DNA of 64,000 nucleotides from Colwellia sp. BRX10-3 (GTDB lineage Bacteria > Pseudomonadota > Gammaproteobacteria > Enterobacterales > Alteromonadaceae): NCBI RefSeq assembly GCF_014077505.1, contig NZ_JACGWA010000002.1, positions 354,938 to 418,937 on the forward strand. Reading direction: 5' to 3'. A model generated the notes under the pieces. It was not told where the DNA came from. It was given only the letters and a program-made list of their open reading frames with translations, and ran no database searches. The first letter of the stretch is position 1, and each line of letters begins with the position of its first letter. Below are positions 8,845 to 17,886 of the stretch, piece after piece. The position numbers and the translations under genes are program-made.

Positions 8845-10152
8845 ATGCGAATAGATAAAAAGCAAGATATTGAAAGTTTAATTAGACAAAACAAAGGGAC
8901 ATTGGCTAAAAAATGTCAATATGATGTGCTAGTTTGTGTTGAGGATATACCACGCAGAACTGGCTCTCTATACCTCAATATTAACCCTACTGGTGCCATG
9001 AGTTTTAGACTACTTCAGCGCTATAAAGGGAAGCGAGAATTTACTGTGTTAGGCCAATATTCACCTGATAACTCAATAGGGCTAACCTTAGCTAAGGCAC
9101 GTGAAAAAATGCGTGAGTTGGCTAAGATTATTCATAGTTTGAATGGTGAAAAGAGCCTTAAACAGCATCAAAAAGAACAAAGATTATTAAAAGAAATAGA
9201 ACAGCAGAGCATGCAGAGAAAAGGCACTGTTGAAGAACTCATTGATGATTATACAAATCATATGAAACTCGAAGGTAAGCGTTCATTCAATCAAGTAAAG
9301 CATGAATTATTAGCTAATATGAAATCATTTTTATCAGTAGAAGCTGCAAAAATCACTTCTAATGATGTCTGTAAAGTATTAGGTTGGTTGATTCAAAGGG
9401 GAGCAGAAGTTCAGTCTAATCGAGTACGATCATATATCATGAGTGCCATGAATTTTGGTATAAAATATGATCATGACCCTCGCTATTTACATCGAGGTAA
9501 AAAGTATAATATAGACCGTAATCCAGTAGCTTCAATACCACGTCAATCGTCAGCTGAACAGGCTCGTGATAGAGTGCTTTCAACGGAAGAAGTCGCGACT
9601 CTCCTGCATAACCTAAGTGACAATCACTTCTCTAATCAAGTCGAACATTTTATTAAAATACTATTACTCACTGGAGGTCAGCGACCATATGAGTTATCAG
9701 TAGCTAAGTGGTCAGACATTGACTTCGATAATAGAGTTTGGACGATACAAAGCAGTGTGTCAAAGAACAAAAAAATTCACCTTGTTCCACTTGTTGAATC
9801 AGCAATCATACAGCTAAAAGAGCTGTTAGTACTAAATGGTGAAGGTAAGCTTTTGTTTCCTCAAAGGTATAATTTAGACGAACCAATGCCAACATCAACA
9901 CTGGCGCAAGCTATTAGGAATTACTGTAAACAAAAAAGTGTAAATCAATTCCAGCCTAAAGATTTCCGTCGAACTATTAAGACAAAAATGGGAGAGTTAG
10001 GAGTTGAAAAATCTGTGAGAGATAGACTTCAGAACCATGCTTTACAGGATGTCTCCTCTCGTCATTATGACCGGTATGATTACCAAAAAGAGAAGTTAAG
10101 TGCACTTATTACGTGGGAAAAATGGTTATTAAATCTTAATAAAATTGATTAA
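8845..10152 (+). CDS. Second tyrosine recombinase / integrase
   Basis: The ATG at 8845 is chosen over a GTG at 8839 because GAGGTGA (8836-8842) is the ribosome binding site. The product has 435 residues, with an arm-binding-like N-terminus (FRLLQRYKGKREFTVLGQY, then ARE motifs) and a C-terminal catalytic domain. Readable residues are Arg280 in GGQRPYE, Lys372 and Arg375 in KDFRRT, His398 in QNHA and Tyr408 in SRHYDRY. The usual HxxR motif is KxxR here, a change tolerated in some family members. It is not close to the 28-bp repeats, so it may belong to a second element or a nested insertion. I found no matching att repeats for it. Confidence 0.88.
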   Translation: MRIDKKQDIESLIRQNKGTLAKKCQYDVLVCVEDIPRRTGSLYLNINPTGAMSFRLLQRYKGKREFTVLGQYSPDNSIGLTLAKAREKMRELAKIIHSLNGEKSLKQHQKEQRLLKEIEQQSMQRKGTVEELIDDYTNHMKLEGKRSFNQVKHELLANMKSFLSVEAAKITSNDVCKVLGWLIQRGAEVQSNRVRSYIMSAMNFGIKYDHDPRYLHRGKKYNIDRNPVASIPRQSSAEQARDRVLSTEEVATLLHNLSDNHFSNQVEHFIKILLLTGGQRPYELSVAKWSDIDFDNRVWTIQSSVSKNKKIHLVPLVESAIIQLKELLVLNGEGKLLFPQRYNLDEPMPTSTLAQAIRNYCKQKSVNQFQPKDFRRTIKTKMGELGVEKSVRDRLQNHALQDVSSRHYDRYDYQKEKLSALITWEKWLLNLNKID

Positions 10153-10533
10153 AAAACTTACCATTAAGGAGTATGGAAATTCATTTTATTAAGCTAAAAA
10201 GGCTAACTCCCAGTAATAAAATCACTACAAAAGAGTGTAATATTAATGCAGATGTTTAATTGATTTTAAGCCTATTCAGTAATTGATTGGCCTGATATCT
10301 TAGTTAATAGCTATCCTAAATCCAATTGATTGAGTAGGAGTTTTCTTGGTCTAACATGCAATGCCCTGATGTTGCATTAGAAGGCTATTTAATATCAAAC
10401 TGCTGTTCTTCATCACAGTGAAGTTTTGTCCTGGCTCATCGATAAATTGAGTTGAAAAAAAACGTATTTTTACACATCTAAAGTTACTCAACTTCGAGTT
10501 TAAGTTTTTTTGTCTTTTTTGTGTCACTCCCCC

Positions 10534-10661
10534 CGTTACTTAGACAAATATTCTGTCCGAGTAACGCTTCATTAATTGGTCCGAGTAACGCCCATTAATT
10601 CTGTCCTAGTAACGGTTTAGAAATTCGTGAAGTAACGGATCTTGATTTTGTCCGAGTAACG
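10534..10661. repeat. Iteron-like array (five direct and one inverted 13-bp sites)
   Basis: Direct copies of a TGTCCGAGTAACG-type 13-mer start at 10554, 10578, 10602, 10625 and 10649, giving spacings of 24, 24, 23 and 24 bp. The third reads TGTCCTAGTAACG and the fourth is weaker (TCGTGAAGTAACG). An inverted copy is at 10534-10546 (CGTTACTTAGACA). Regular spacing of about two helical turns on one face is typical of iterons bound by a replication initiator or of a cooperative operator. The array lies in a 760-bp gene-free gap (10153-10912) between convergent genes, so it is unlikely to be an ordinary promoter. The rest of the gap is A/T-rich and shows no gene. Confidence 0.75.
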
Positions 10662-10912
10662 GTTTTCGTCTTGTTAACTTTTAAGGCGTTCTGTTGTAAT
10701 ATTTGATTAGTTATGCAGGTAACTTAGTTAATAAAATTAAGAAGCATGAAACTTTTTATTAGCACTGAAAAGTCACTTAAAAAGACACTTAAAATATTTT
10801 TTATTTGCCTAGTTCAATATTACCTTAGCTACAGCGTAGTAAAATCGGTCGTAGAATAAAATATTACCTGCTACATCCACCGACTATGAATCGATGGATA
10901 TAGAAGGGTAAT

Positions 10913-11680
10913 TTAACGCTCTATGATTGTTTCTTCACCTTCAAAGTTAATTGGTAACAAGCCAAGTAATTTAATCGCTTTTTTATTTAATAAATAACTT
11001 CTAGTAAAACCATTAAAGTTTGTAATTTTCATTTCACTTTTATCAATGATAATTTTTTGTGGGTAGGATAAAGCCTCTTTGTCTCTTACAAGAAAAAATA
11101 GTACTGTTTCTCTACCGTATAATGCCGAACCATATCTTGCGATAGCTAATACATCCTCAATGGTTACTTGTCCAAAATTTTTATAAGGATCGAATCTTGT
11201 TGTTGAAACAAGAGATGAGGTTATCTCAATGATTTGTTCTGCAAAATTTTCAGCTAGAATTCTTCCGTTTTCAATGTCAGAAAAACTATGTTCTCGCCAT
11301 TTAGTATTAGTTCTAGCTGCCCTAATTCTTATCAGTAATTTTCTGCTATTAAAATCGAGTGCACTCACATCGAAATAATCACAGATTTTTAGTCTTTTCT
11401 TCACGGAATAAACGCTATGGTCTTGCTCAAAATAACCGACAGATAAAATAACTTTTATTTGCCTATAGGGCTCAATCAAAATCACTTCGCCCCAATGGCT
11501 AATGTTGATATCGAATTCATTTAATTTAAACTGCTTGAAGAGTAACATAATTGTTTTCAAAACCTGAGGAAGTTCTTTATCACTGACATTAACTCCGCTA
11601 ATTTCTTGTTGATGATAGGGAAGGGCTCTGCGAATTTTCTTTGCTCGATTTATTGATTGAATTAACTTATTTATATTCAT
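10913..11680 (-). CDS. Uncharacterised protein (255 aa)
   Basis: I do not recognise this family. The frame can extend to 11731, but the ATG at 11680 is preferred. It overlaps the end of the upstream gene by 14 bp, a usual coupling distance, and gives the start MNINKLIQSINRAKKIR. The protein looks soluble, mixed alpha/beta, with a basic N-terminal helix and no cysteine clusters or membrane segments. It forms a two-gene minus-strand operon with 11667-12524. The pair stands alone between the iteron array and the Dpd cluster, with no visible toxin, nuclease or helicase motifs. Confidence 0.65.
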   Translation of the reverse strand: MNINKLIQSINRAKKIRRALPYHQQEISGVNVSDKELPQVLKTIMLLFKQFKLNEFDINISHWGEVILIEPYRQIKVILSVGYFEQDHSVYSVKKRLKICDYFDVSALDFNSRKLLIRIRAARTNTKWREHSFSDIENGRILAENFAEQIIEITSSLVSTTRFDPYKNFGQVTIEDVLAIARYGSALYGRETVLFFLVRDKEALSYPQKIIIDKSEMKITNFNGFTRSYLLNKKAIKLLGLLPINFEGEETIIER

Positions 11681-12524
11681 CTTCAGAGCCTTTACATAGA
11701 TTAATTCGAATAGACTCTTCTCGTTTACCAATTTCCCCTTTCTGAGTGATAATAAGACCTGATAAAGTTAAAGTACTTGAATAGTAATCTACTCGGTCGA
11801 TCTTTAACTGAACTTTCCTGCCTTCATGCCAAGATGAGTCGGTACAAATCCAGTCACCAATTGTTAGGCCAAAAGTTCGGTAGAGTAATTTTTTACTTAG
11901 CTCTTCCATCGTTAACTCAATGGCTTCATTTTTATTATTGAGATGAGACATTTCCTGTGCAAGCTCAGTTAAACATTCAGATGAACTTGAGTTCAATTGC
12001 TCTACTGTATCTTCGTTTAAATTTGCCAGTGCATTTCTTACTTCATCTAGTGCGAAATAACGATCATTTATTTTTTCAAATTCAGTTTGTTGAGCCTCAA
12101 GCTCTGAAGCTATTGCTTTAGCAAAAGGCAGCTGCAGATTTGCTAAGTTTATCGCTTTAAATTCACGGCCATTTTCAAGTATTTCATCAAGAGGAACTTC
12201 AGATGTTCTGAAGTACTTTTGCTTATAGGGCGGTAAGTAACCTGTGAAGTAAGCTGTTGATTCCGTCACATGAATATAGGTAGGTATGTCGATATGATAT
12301 CGATTGGTAAGCTCGAAAAACCAAGTGATGCCGGTAATCTTTTTACTCACTTCAGTTAATTGATGCTGATTTAAAACATCTATCAATGAGTTAATACAGC
12401 TTATTAATGAAGCGTTAAAATCGCTTAAGCAATACAAAGGCATTGGGTATAACGGTGCCTGAATAGCTTTATTCTCAACCAATATTGGCTTTATGCTTAA
12501 ACAGTACAGCTTACTTTTTGCCAT
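11667..12524 (-). CDS. Uncharacterised protein (285 aa)
   Basis: Family not recognised. The N-terminal half is mixed alpha/beta. Residues about 145-215 are strongly helical and acidic (EAQQTEFEKINDRYFALDEV and onward), probably a coiled coil, and the end is a beta-rich stretch around GDWICTDSSW and LKIDRVDYY. It begins with MAKSKLYCLS and is the first gene of a two-gene minus-strand operon. No enzyme signature is visible. Confidence 0.65.
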   Translation of the reverse strand: MAKSKLYCLSIKPILVENKAIQAPLYPMPLYCLSDFNASLISCINSLIDVLNQHQLTEVSKKITGITWFFELTNRYHIDIPTYIHVTESTAYFTGYLPPYKQKYFRTSEVPLDEILENGREFKAINLANLQLPFAKAIASELEAQQTEFEKINDRYFALDEVRNALANLNEDTVEQLNSSSSECLTELAQEMSHLNNKNEAIELTMEELSKKLLYRTFGLTIGDWICTDSSWHEGRKVQLKIDRVDYYSSTLTLSGLIITQKGEIGKREESIRINLCKGSEDEYK

Positions 12525-12824
12525 TTGCTAACTCTCAATTAACTTGCAATTGAAAGCGTAGTTGAAAAGTTGGCTAGGTGCTAAGTAGGGGGCTTTAGAA
12601 ATCTGATAGGTTTGCACATACCATAATGCTGGTTATCTTGATGTTTAATATAAAAGAGTGTGTCTAGTCCTTACGTAATATGTAAAACAACAGCTGATTT
12701 ATAAGTTCAAAACAGTAAAATAGTCGAATGTTATAACTGTTTGTATTAATGTACTCATTTGTTTCATCAACTCTTCTATCTGCAGTCCATACTACTCAGA
12801 TTTACTTTCATCAAAAGGAACTTT
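12525..12824. other. Divergent intergenic region
   Basis: This 300-bp region separates the minus-strand operon 10913-12524 from the plus-strand gene at 12825 and should contain both promoters. The plus-strand frame of the next gene extends back to 12759, but that part lacks a ribosome binding site. No repeats or operators stand out. Confidence 0.4.
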
Positions 12825-13235
12825 ATGACGGTACAACTATCAGAGACAATCATGTATGAAGGAAAAAGTAGATCTCTTTTATCATGCCCTCTAAGTGACT
12901 ATTTTTCACTGACCAATACACCATCCCCTTTTCAAATGAACTGTACGGCTCTCTGGCGAGGGTATCTAGGGAGATGGGAAATAAAAAAAGAACGGTTGTA
13001 TTTAATGCAACTTGACGCAGAATTTGATGATGATAACGAAATAACTCTTCAAGATATATTTCCAGGGTTTTCAGAACGAGTTTTTGCTCATTGGTATACT
13101 GGTGAGCTAAGAATTCCAGATGGTGAGCAGATGAAATATGAGCATATCGGCTTTGGTAGTCAATATGAGAGGGATATATTGATTCAAGTTAAGCAAGGTG
13201 TTGTAGAAAAGGTTTTAGTTAAAAATAACGTTTAG
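12825..13235 (+). CDS. Uncharacterised protein (136 aa)
   Basis: The ATG at 12825 is chosen because AAAAGGA lies 7-10 bases upstream; an in-frame ATG at 12759 has none. The protein is small, acidic and probably soluble. It has a recognisable pattern C-T-A-L-W-R-G-Y-L-G-R-W-E-I-K-x-x-x-L-Y-L followed by F-A-x-W-Y-T-G-E-L-R-I-P and G-F-G-S-x-Y-E-R-D. I remember this pattern from uncharacterised small bacterial proteins but know no function. It is 11 bp upstream of a membrane protein gene, likely co-transcribed. Confidence 0.7.
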   Translation: MTVQLSETIMYEGKSRSLLSCPLSDYFSLTNTPSPFQMNCTALWRGYLGRWEIKKERLYLMQLDAEFDDDNEITLQDIFPGFSERVFAHWYTGELRIPDGEQMKYEHIGFGSQYERDILIQVKQGVVEKVLVKNNV

Positions 13236-13246
13236 GAGAGCTCAGA

Positions 13247-13750
13247 ATGATTTACCTTATTAGCTATTTATCAATAGGCTTTATCTATAGCCTAGGTGCA
13301 TCACTGTATAATAATTTTTTTAAAAAAAAAGTTACTTCGGTTGATCAAATATCTACAGGCTATTTAATTCTAGGTTTTATCGTTGGTTCATTCATTTGGC
13401 CATTTATGGCTTATTTCCATGTAAACTCATATTTAAATCCATCATTCCAACCTGAAGTCTTTAGTATAAAGCAAAAGGACTTAATTGAAGCAATGTCAGT
13501 TTTAGACGTAGAAGTAAAAGAAATTGTATATGACCCATTAAACGCTGTTCAGCAAGTGCCATTTGGCCACCTAAATAGTACATGGGAAGAGTTTAAAGCC
13601 AATTATAGTCCATCAACACTATGGTCTTTTAAGTCTGAGTATAAAGACTACTCAGGAGTGGTGATTAAAGAAGGGTATGCGAAGTTAGAAGATGATGGGA
13701 CTATAAATACATATTTTATACATCAAAACTATTCCAAGCCAATAAAGTAA
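13247..13750 (+). CDS. Uncharacterised two-helix membrane protein
   Basis: The 167-residue product has two predicted membrane segments in the N-terminal third: YLISYLSIGFIYSLGASLY (about 3-21) and GYLILGFIVGSFIWPFMAYF (about 38-57). A soluble domain of about 110 residues follows. A strong ribosome binding site (TTAGGAGAG) precedes the ATG. The gene follows 12825-13235 after 11 bp. The C-terminal domain has no recognised motif. It ends 65 bp before queE and may or may not share its transcript. Confidence 0.7.
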   Translation: MIYLISYLSIGFIYSLGASLYNNFFKKKVTSVDQISTGYLILGFIVGSFIWPFMAYFHVNSYLNPSFQPEVFSIKQKDLIEAMSVLDVEVKEIVYDPLNAVQQVPFGHLNSTWEEFKANYSPSTLWSFKSEYKDYSGVVIKEGYAKLEDDGTINTYFIHQNYSKPIK

Positions 13751-13815
13751 CGTGTACTACCTTTTAATAAATTTTAAGAACTAAATTAGCGATATTTCAC
13801 CAACCAGAAGAACTT

Positions 13816-14496
13816 ATGAATATAGAAACCACTTATAAAATAAACGAAATTTTTGAAACTCTCCAAGGGGAAGGTTCTTTTACCGGTCAACCATCGATCT
13901 TTATAAGGTTACAAGGTTGCCCTGTGGGGTGTTCTTGGTGTGATACTAAACACACATGGGAAGTATCTCTAGAGCAAGAAGTAGAGCGAAATAATATTAT
14001 TTCCAAACAATCAGAAAATGATAATTGGGGAAATTTTACGATTGAGCAATTAAAGGAACTATTTATCTCTGAAGGTTATCAAGCTAAACACATAGTGATA
14101 ACCGGTGGTGAACCGTGTATGTACGATTTGAAACCACTTTGTAATGATTTTGAAGCTATAGGTTATAGTTGCCAGGTTGAAACCTCAGGTACTTTTGAAG
14201 TCCAAGTTTCAGATCTATGTTGGGTAACTGTGTCTCCTAAAGTTAATATGAAAGGGGGCTATAAAGTACTATATTCAGCTCTTTCAAGAGCAAATGAAAT
14301 AAAACATCCTGTTGCAACGGAGCAACATATAGATGACTTAAAAGCTTTGCTAATTGAGCATGCAATTGTGAATAAGCAGATTTATATCCAACCAATAAGC
14401 CAGAAGAAGAGAGCGACAGAACTAGCTATACAATCATGTATTGAAAACAACTGGAGATTGTCAGTACAAGTACATAAATATATTGGAATTGAATAG
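13816..14496 (+). CDS. queE: 7-carboxy-7-deazaguanine synthase QueE
   Basis: This radical SAM enzyme converts 6-carboxy-5,6,7,8-tetrahydropterin to 7-carboxy-7-deazaguanine on the way to preQ0. The opening NEIFETLQGEGSFTGQPSIF and the [4Fe-4S] cluster motif Cys35-x3-Cys39-x2-Cys42 (GCPVGCSWCDTKHTWE) are diagnostic, as is the Gly-rich SAM-binding stretch VITGGEPCMYDL. The 226-residue length fits. It stands at the head of the dpdE-led block, while queC, queD and folE lie 19-25 kb away. The set therefore serves the Dpd DNA-modification pathway and need not reflect tRNA queuosine synthesis. Confidence 0.95.
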   Translation: MNIETTYKINEIFETLQGEGSFTGQPSIFIRLQGCPVGCSWCDTKHTWEVSLEQEVERNNIISKQSENDNWGNFTIEQLKELFISEGYQAKHIVITGGEPCMYDLKPLCNDFEAIGYSCQVETSGTFEVQVSDLCWVTVSPKVNMKGGYKVLYSALSRANEIKHPVATEQHIDDLKALLIEHAIVNKQIYIQPISQKKRATELAIQSCIENNWRLSVQVHKYIGIE

Positions 14497-14726
14497 TTGC
14501 AATTGATTGATATAAAACAATTTCTTGATTAAATATATATAATATAGTCTAATTGTACAAATAAAGTGTAGCCGTTTCGTTATGGAATATTTTACTAAGA
14601 GCATGGATGTGTCGACAGTACATTAATTTACATTATCCTTACTTAGTTTTAATTAAAATAATTTCATATAGGGCATTAAAGCCCAGTTTATTTTTAATTA
14701 TCACATTAACAAAAAGGTATGTGGAA

Positions 14727-17700
14727 GTGGAAGTTAGTCAGTTCGTCCGGGCATCTAATGGCTTGGGTTTAGGCAAAGTTATCGAAGTTAATACTGAATC
14801 AGTAACTGTGAGTTATTTTGATTCTCCTATGCGTATGGCTGTGCAAGATAAAGTTATCCCTATCGATAAGGTTAAAGTAGAAAACTTGCTAATCGAAACT
14901 GTCGTTTATTATTATGATCTTGAGGTGCAGAAGTGGTCTGTCGGTCGTGTTGTTGGTCCTACACCACCACCGGCTGATTATCGAGTTCAGTTTCCTAACG
15001 ATAAATATCGTGATTTAGCTCAAGCCGACATTTATGTTCGTTGGGACCAACCTTTATCTTCACCAGTAGAATGGCTTGCGAGTCAACAAACCTATACCCC
15101 ACTATTTCAAGAAGCACGTGTCGACTTTCAAAATTGCATGTTAGACCAGCGTGAGGCTTGTGCGGGTATTACTGCTGCATTGTCATCATCGATAGCCCTT
15201 GAGTCGCATCAACTAGCTGTGGTGCGCCGAGTACTTTCTGATCCTATCCAGCGATACCTTCTTGCCGATGAAGTAGGATTAGGAAAGACAATCGAAGCCG
15301 GTTTGATTCTCAGGCAGCATATACTTGATAATCCACTAGACCATAAAGTATTGGTGCTTGTACCTGAGTCTCTTCAGACGCAGTGGAATACTGAGCTTTC
15401 TGAAAGTTTTCATCTTTATGATTTGCTCGGAGACAGCGTTATTGTGCAGAGCTACGAGCAGTACTATGCTGGTGGTGAAATTCTCGATGTTAATCTTGTT
15501 GTTATTGATGAAGCACACCATATTGCGGAAAAGGCATGGTCACCAGAACATCAAGGGGCATACCAGGCTATCGCAAAAATTGCGCATCTTAGCGAAAAAC
15601 TATTGCTTCTTTCTGCAACGCCATTGGTTGGAAATGAACGCAACTTTTTAGCCATGCTACATTTACTTGATGCAAAAAATTACCATCTTACCGAACAAGG
15701 TGTCGTAGAGTTCCGTGACCGGATTGTGATCCGTGAACAGTTGGGGGGGCTAATCCAGTCATTCACGACCACCAACACCAACTTGGCACTGCGTAATAGT
15801 CTACAAACGCTGTTGCAATTGCTAAATACCGAGTCTGAATTACAGACATTGAGTGAAGAGTTACTACCATCACTACAAAGTGCCTTATTTAGTCGTGAGC
15901 GTAGCGGCGAAGCAAATCTGTTAGTGCGCAAAATTCGAAGCCATATTGCAAATCGCCATGGTGTTCACCATCGCCTATTGCGTAACCGTCGTTCATCTGC
16001 GGAGATTGGTCAATTGTTGCCAGGCTTAGATAACAATGGATTAGAGCGGTTAACCTATGATAACGCAGAGATGAATGAAGCATTGGAAGCGTGGCACCAA
16101 CATATGCTGGTAGATAATTCTCAAAGTACCTGCTTTGCTTCAATCTATCAGTTGTTCGTAGAAGCAAGTTTGGGTTCTCCACAAGTATTGACTGAGTTTG
16201 CAAGTGTACGTTTGGCGCAGCACTTCCTGTCTGCCCAAGATTTCTTCCTAAGTACTGAGCAGCAGAGAGACCTCTGTTCTGATTTGACACCAGGTGAATC
16301 AGAACTGTTGGAGCAATTAATTGCCCAAGGTGAAATTGCGCAAGGTAACTACCTACAAGTGCTGGAACAACAACTTAAGCCGTTAATTAATAATACAACA
16401 GCAGGAGTTGTTATCTTTTGTGATCACCCCTGGTCTGCTAATCAACTGTACATAGAGATCGGTTTTAATTTTCCTGGTCAGATCCAACGCCATAATCCAA
16501 AACAACCATTGCGATTTGGAAAAGATTCTAATTGCCGTTTATTGATTTGTGATCGTCGTGCAGAAGAGGGTATAAATCTCCATGGTGGACGACGTGTTGC
16601 TATTCATTATGATATTCCTCTTTCTCCCAACCGTATTGAACAGCGAAATGGACGCATGAATCGTTATGCTGCCAACCAATTTGCAACCCCTGTTCGCAGT
16701 GTTGTAATTGAACCAAGTGATAAACAATCATTTGCAACTCACTGGTTAAATATTATTGATTGCACGTTCGAGATGTTCAAGCAGTCTATCGCTGGTTTGC
16801 AGTTCATTATTGAAGAGCAAATGAACCAGGTGACAGACACATTGTTCCTTGAAGGGATAGAAGCTTTTCTAAATCTTGATGATCGCCTTGTTGGCGCCGG
16901 GAAAATTCTTGAAACAGAATGGACGAAAATCCGTAACCTTGAGGCCTTGATGTCGGTTAATTCGGAAGTGATCGAAGCGCGAGAATTTGCTGATAAACTT
17001 CAAATGGTAGACGATCGAGAAGAAGAGTTTAAACGAGCATCTAAAGCCTGGATCAATAGAGTATTAGGTTTTCAAGCTAAAGAGGATAGATATGTTTATC
17101 TTACCCCTGAAAATGGGGGGAGAGCAACAATGGTAAATGTTCGTACTTTGAAAGAGCACTGCTTGTTAGGCTTTGATTCTAATAGTATGCAGCGGCAGGG
17201 ACCGGTGAGTTACGAGATGGAATATTTTCGAGATGTTGCTCAGAAAACAGGTAAACGAGTTGCTCGTTTAGGTGAACCCTTCCACGACGCCATGCTATCG
17301 ATTCTACCTTATGAAGAACGTGGGCTAGCGAGTGCGATGATTAGGATAAATAGTAGATTACCTAAAGACTATAAGAAAGCTTTCTTTTGTTTTGAGTACA
17401 TAGCAACGACTAAGTTTGAACTAAGCAATAAGAACGCCTCCACGCTAGAGAGAATCAGTGACCAACTGATGCCCCCGAAGCGATACACTCTGTGGTTAGA
17501 TAATGAGGGACTACTAGTTGATCCTGCTGTTATTCCATTCTTAGAGAAAAAATATAGCAAATATGACAAAGGTGGTAGTGACATCAATCTAGCAAAACAT
17601 TGGTCACAGATTGATGATTTGTATTCGAAAGAGTTATGGCAAGATCTTTGTTTCTCTATTGAGAAGAGTGCTTTGCAATCTATCACTGCTCAATATCAGG

Positions 17701-17861
17701 AAGTCCACGGCCGCGGGAAAGAAAACCTAGAGAACTATCTTACCTCTGATCCTAACTTACCTGAAAATTATGTGTTGCAATTGCGTCAAGCATTTGAAAG
17801 ACCAAGTTATAAGTGCTTAGCAGCACGAACTGTGTTCTTGATTTCAGATAAGCAGTCTTAA
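14727..17861 (+). CDS. dpdE: DpdE-like SNF2/RapA-type helicase of the Dpd system
   Basis: The frame extends upstream to 14607, but the GTG at 14727 is preferred because AAAAAGG lies about 9 bases before it and the N-terminus then reads VEVSQFVRASNGLGLGKV, a plausible small beta-barrel domain. The 1044-residue product has SF2 motifs of the SNF2 class: Walker A DEVGLGKTIEAG (about 180-191), DEAHH (about 261) and a C-terminal helicase half with EEGINLHGG and motif VI QRNGRMNRY near 638. DpdE is one of the restriction-side proteins in 7-deazaguanine DNA islands. It is followed 25 bp later by dpdF. Name assigned by fold, size and gene order. Confidence 0.8.
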   Translation: MEVSQFVRASNGLGLGKVIEVNTESVTVSYFDSPMRMAVQDKVIPIDKVKVENLLIETVVYYYDLEVQKWSVGRVVGPTPPPADYRVQFPNDKYRDLAQADIYVRWDQPLSSPVEWLASQQTYTPLFQEARVDFQNCMLDQREACAGITAALSSSIALESHQLAVVRRVLSDPIQRYLLADEVGLGKTIEAGLILRQHILDNPLDHKVLVLVPESLQTQWNTELSESFHLYDLLGDSVIVQSYEQYYAGGEILDVNLVVIDEAHHIAEKAWSPEHQGAYQAIAKIAHLSEKLLLLSATPLVGNERNFLAMLHLLDAKNYHLTEQGVVEFRDRIVIREQLGGLIQSFTTTNTNLALRNSLQTLLQLLNTESELQTLSEELLPSLQSALFSRERSGEANLLVRKIRSHIANRHGVHHRLLRNRRSSAEIGQLLPGLDNNGLERLTYDNAEMNEALEAWHQHMLVDNSQSTCFASIYQLFVEASLGSPQVLTEFASVRLAQHFLSAQDFFLSTEQQRDLCSDLTPGESELLEQLIAQGEIAQGNYLQVLEQQLKPLINNTTAGVVIFCDHPWSANQLYIEIGFNFPGQIQRHNPKQPLRFGKDSNCRLLICDRRAEEGINLHGGRRVAIHYDIPLSPNRIEQRNGRMNRYAANQFATPVRSVVIEPSDKQSFATHWLNIIDCTFEMFKQSIAGLQFIIEEQMNQVTDTLFLEGIEAFLNLDDRLVGAGKILETEWTKIRNLEALMSVNSEVIEAREFADKLQMVDDREEEFKRASKAWINRVLGFQAKEDRYVYLTPENGGRATMVNVRTLKEHCLLGFDSNSMQRQGPVSYEMEYFRDVAQKTGKRVARLGEPFHDAMLSILPYEERGLASAMIRINSRLPKDYKKAFFCFEYIATTKFELSNKNASTLERISDQLMPPKRYTLWLDNEGLLVDPAVIPFLEKKYSKYDKGGSDINLAKHWSQIDDLYSKELWQDLCFSIEKSALQSITAQYQEVHGRGKENLENYLTSDPNLPENYVLQLRQAFERPSYKCLAARTVFLISDKQS

Positions 17862-17886
17862 AGATTTAATAAGGTAAAAGAAAACG

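Noticed and set aside
14607..14726. Upstream extension of dpdE
   Set aside because: The extra 40 residues are hydrophobic and unlike the family start, and the ribosome binding site fits the GTG at 14727.
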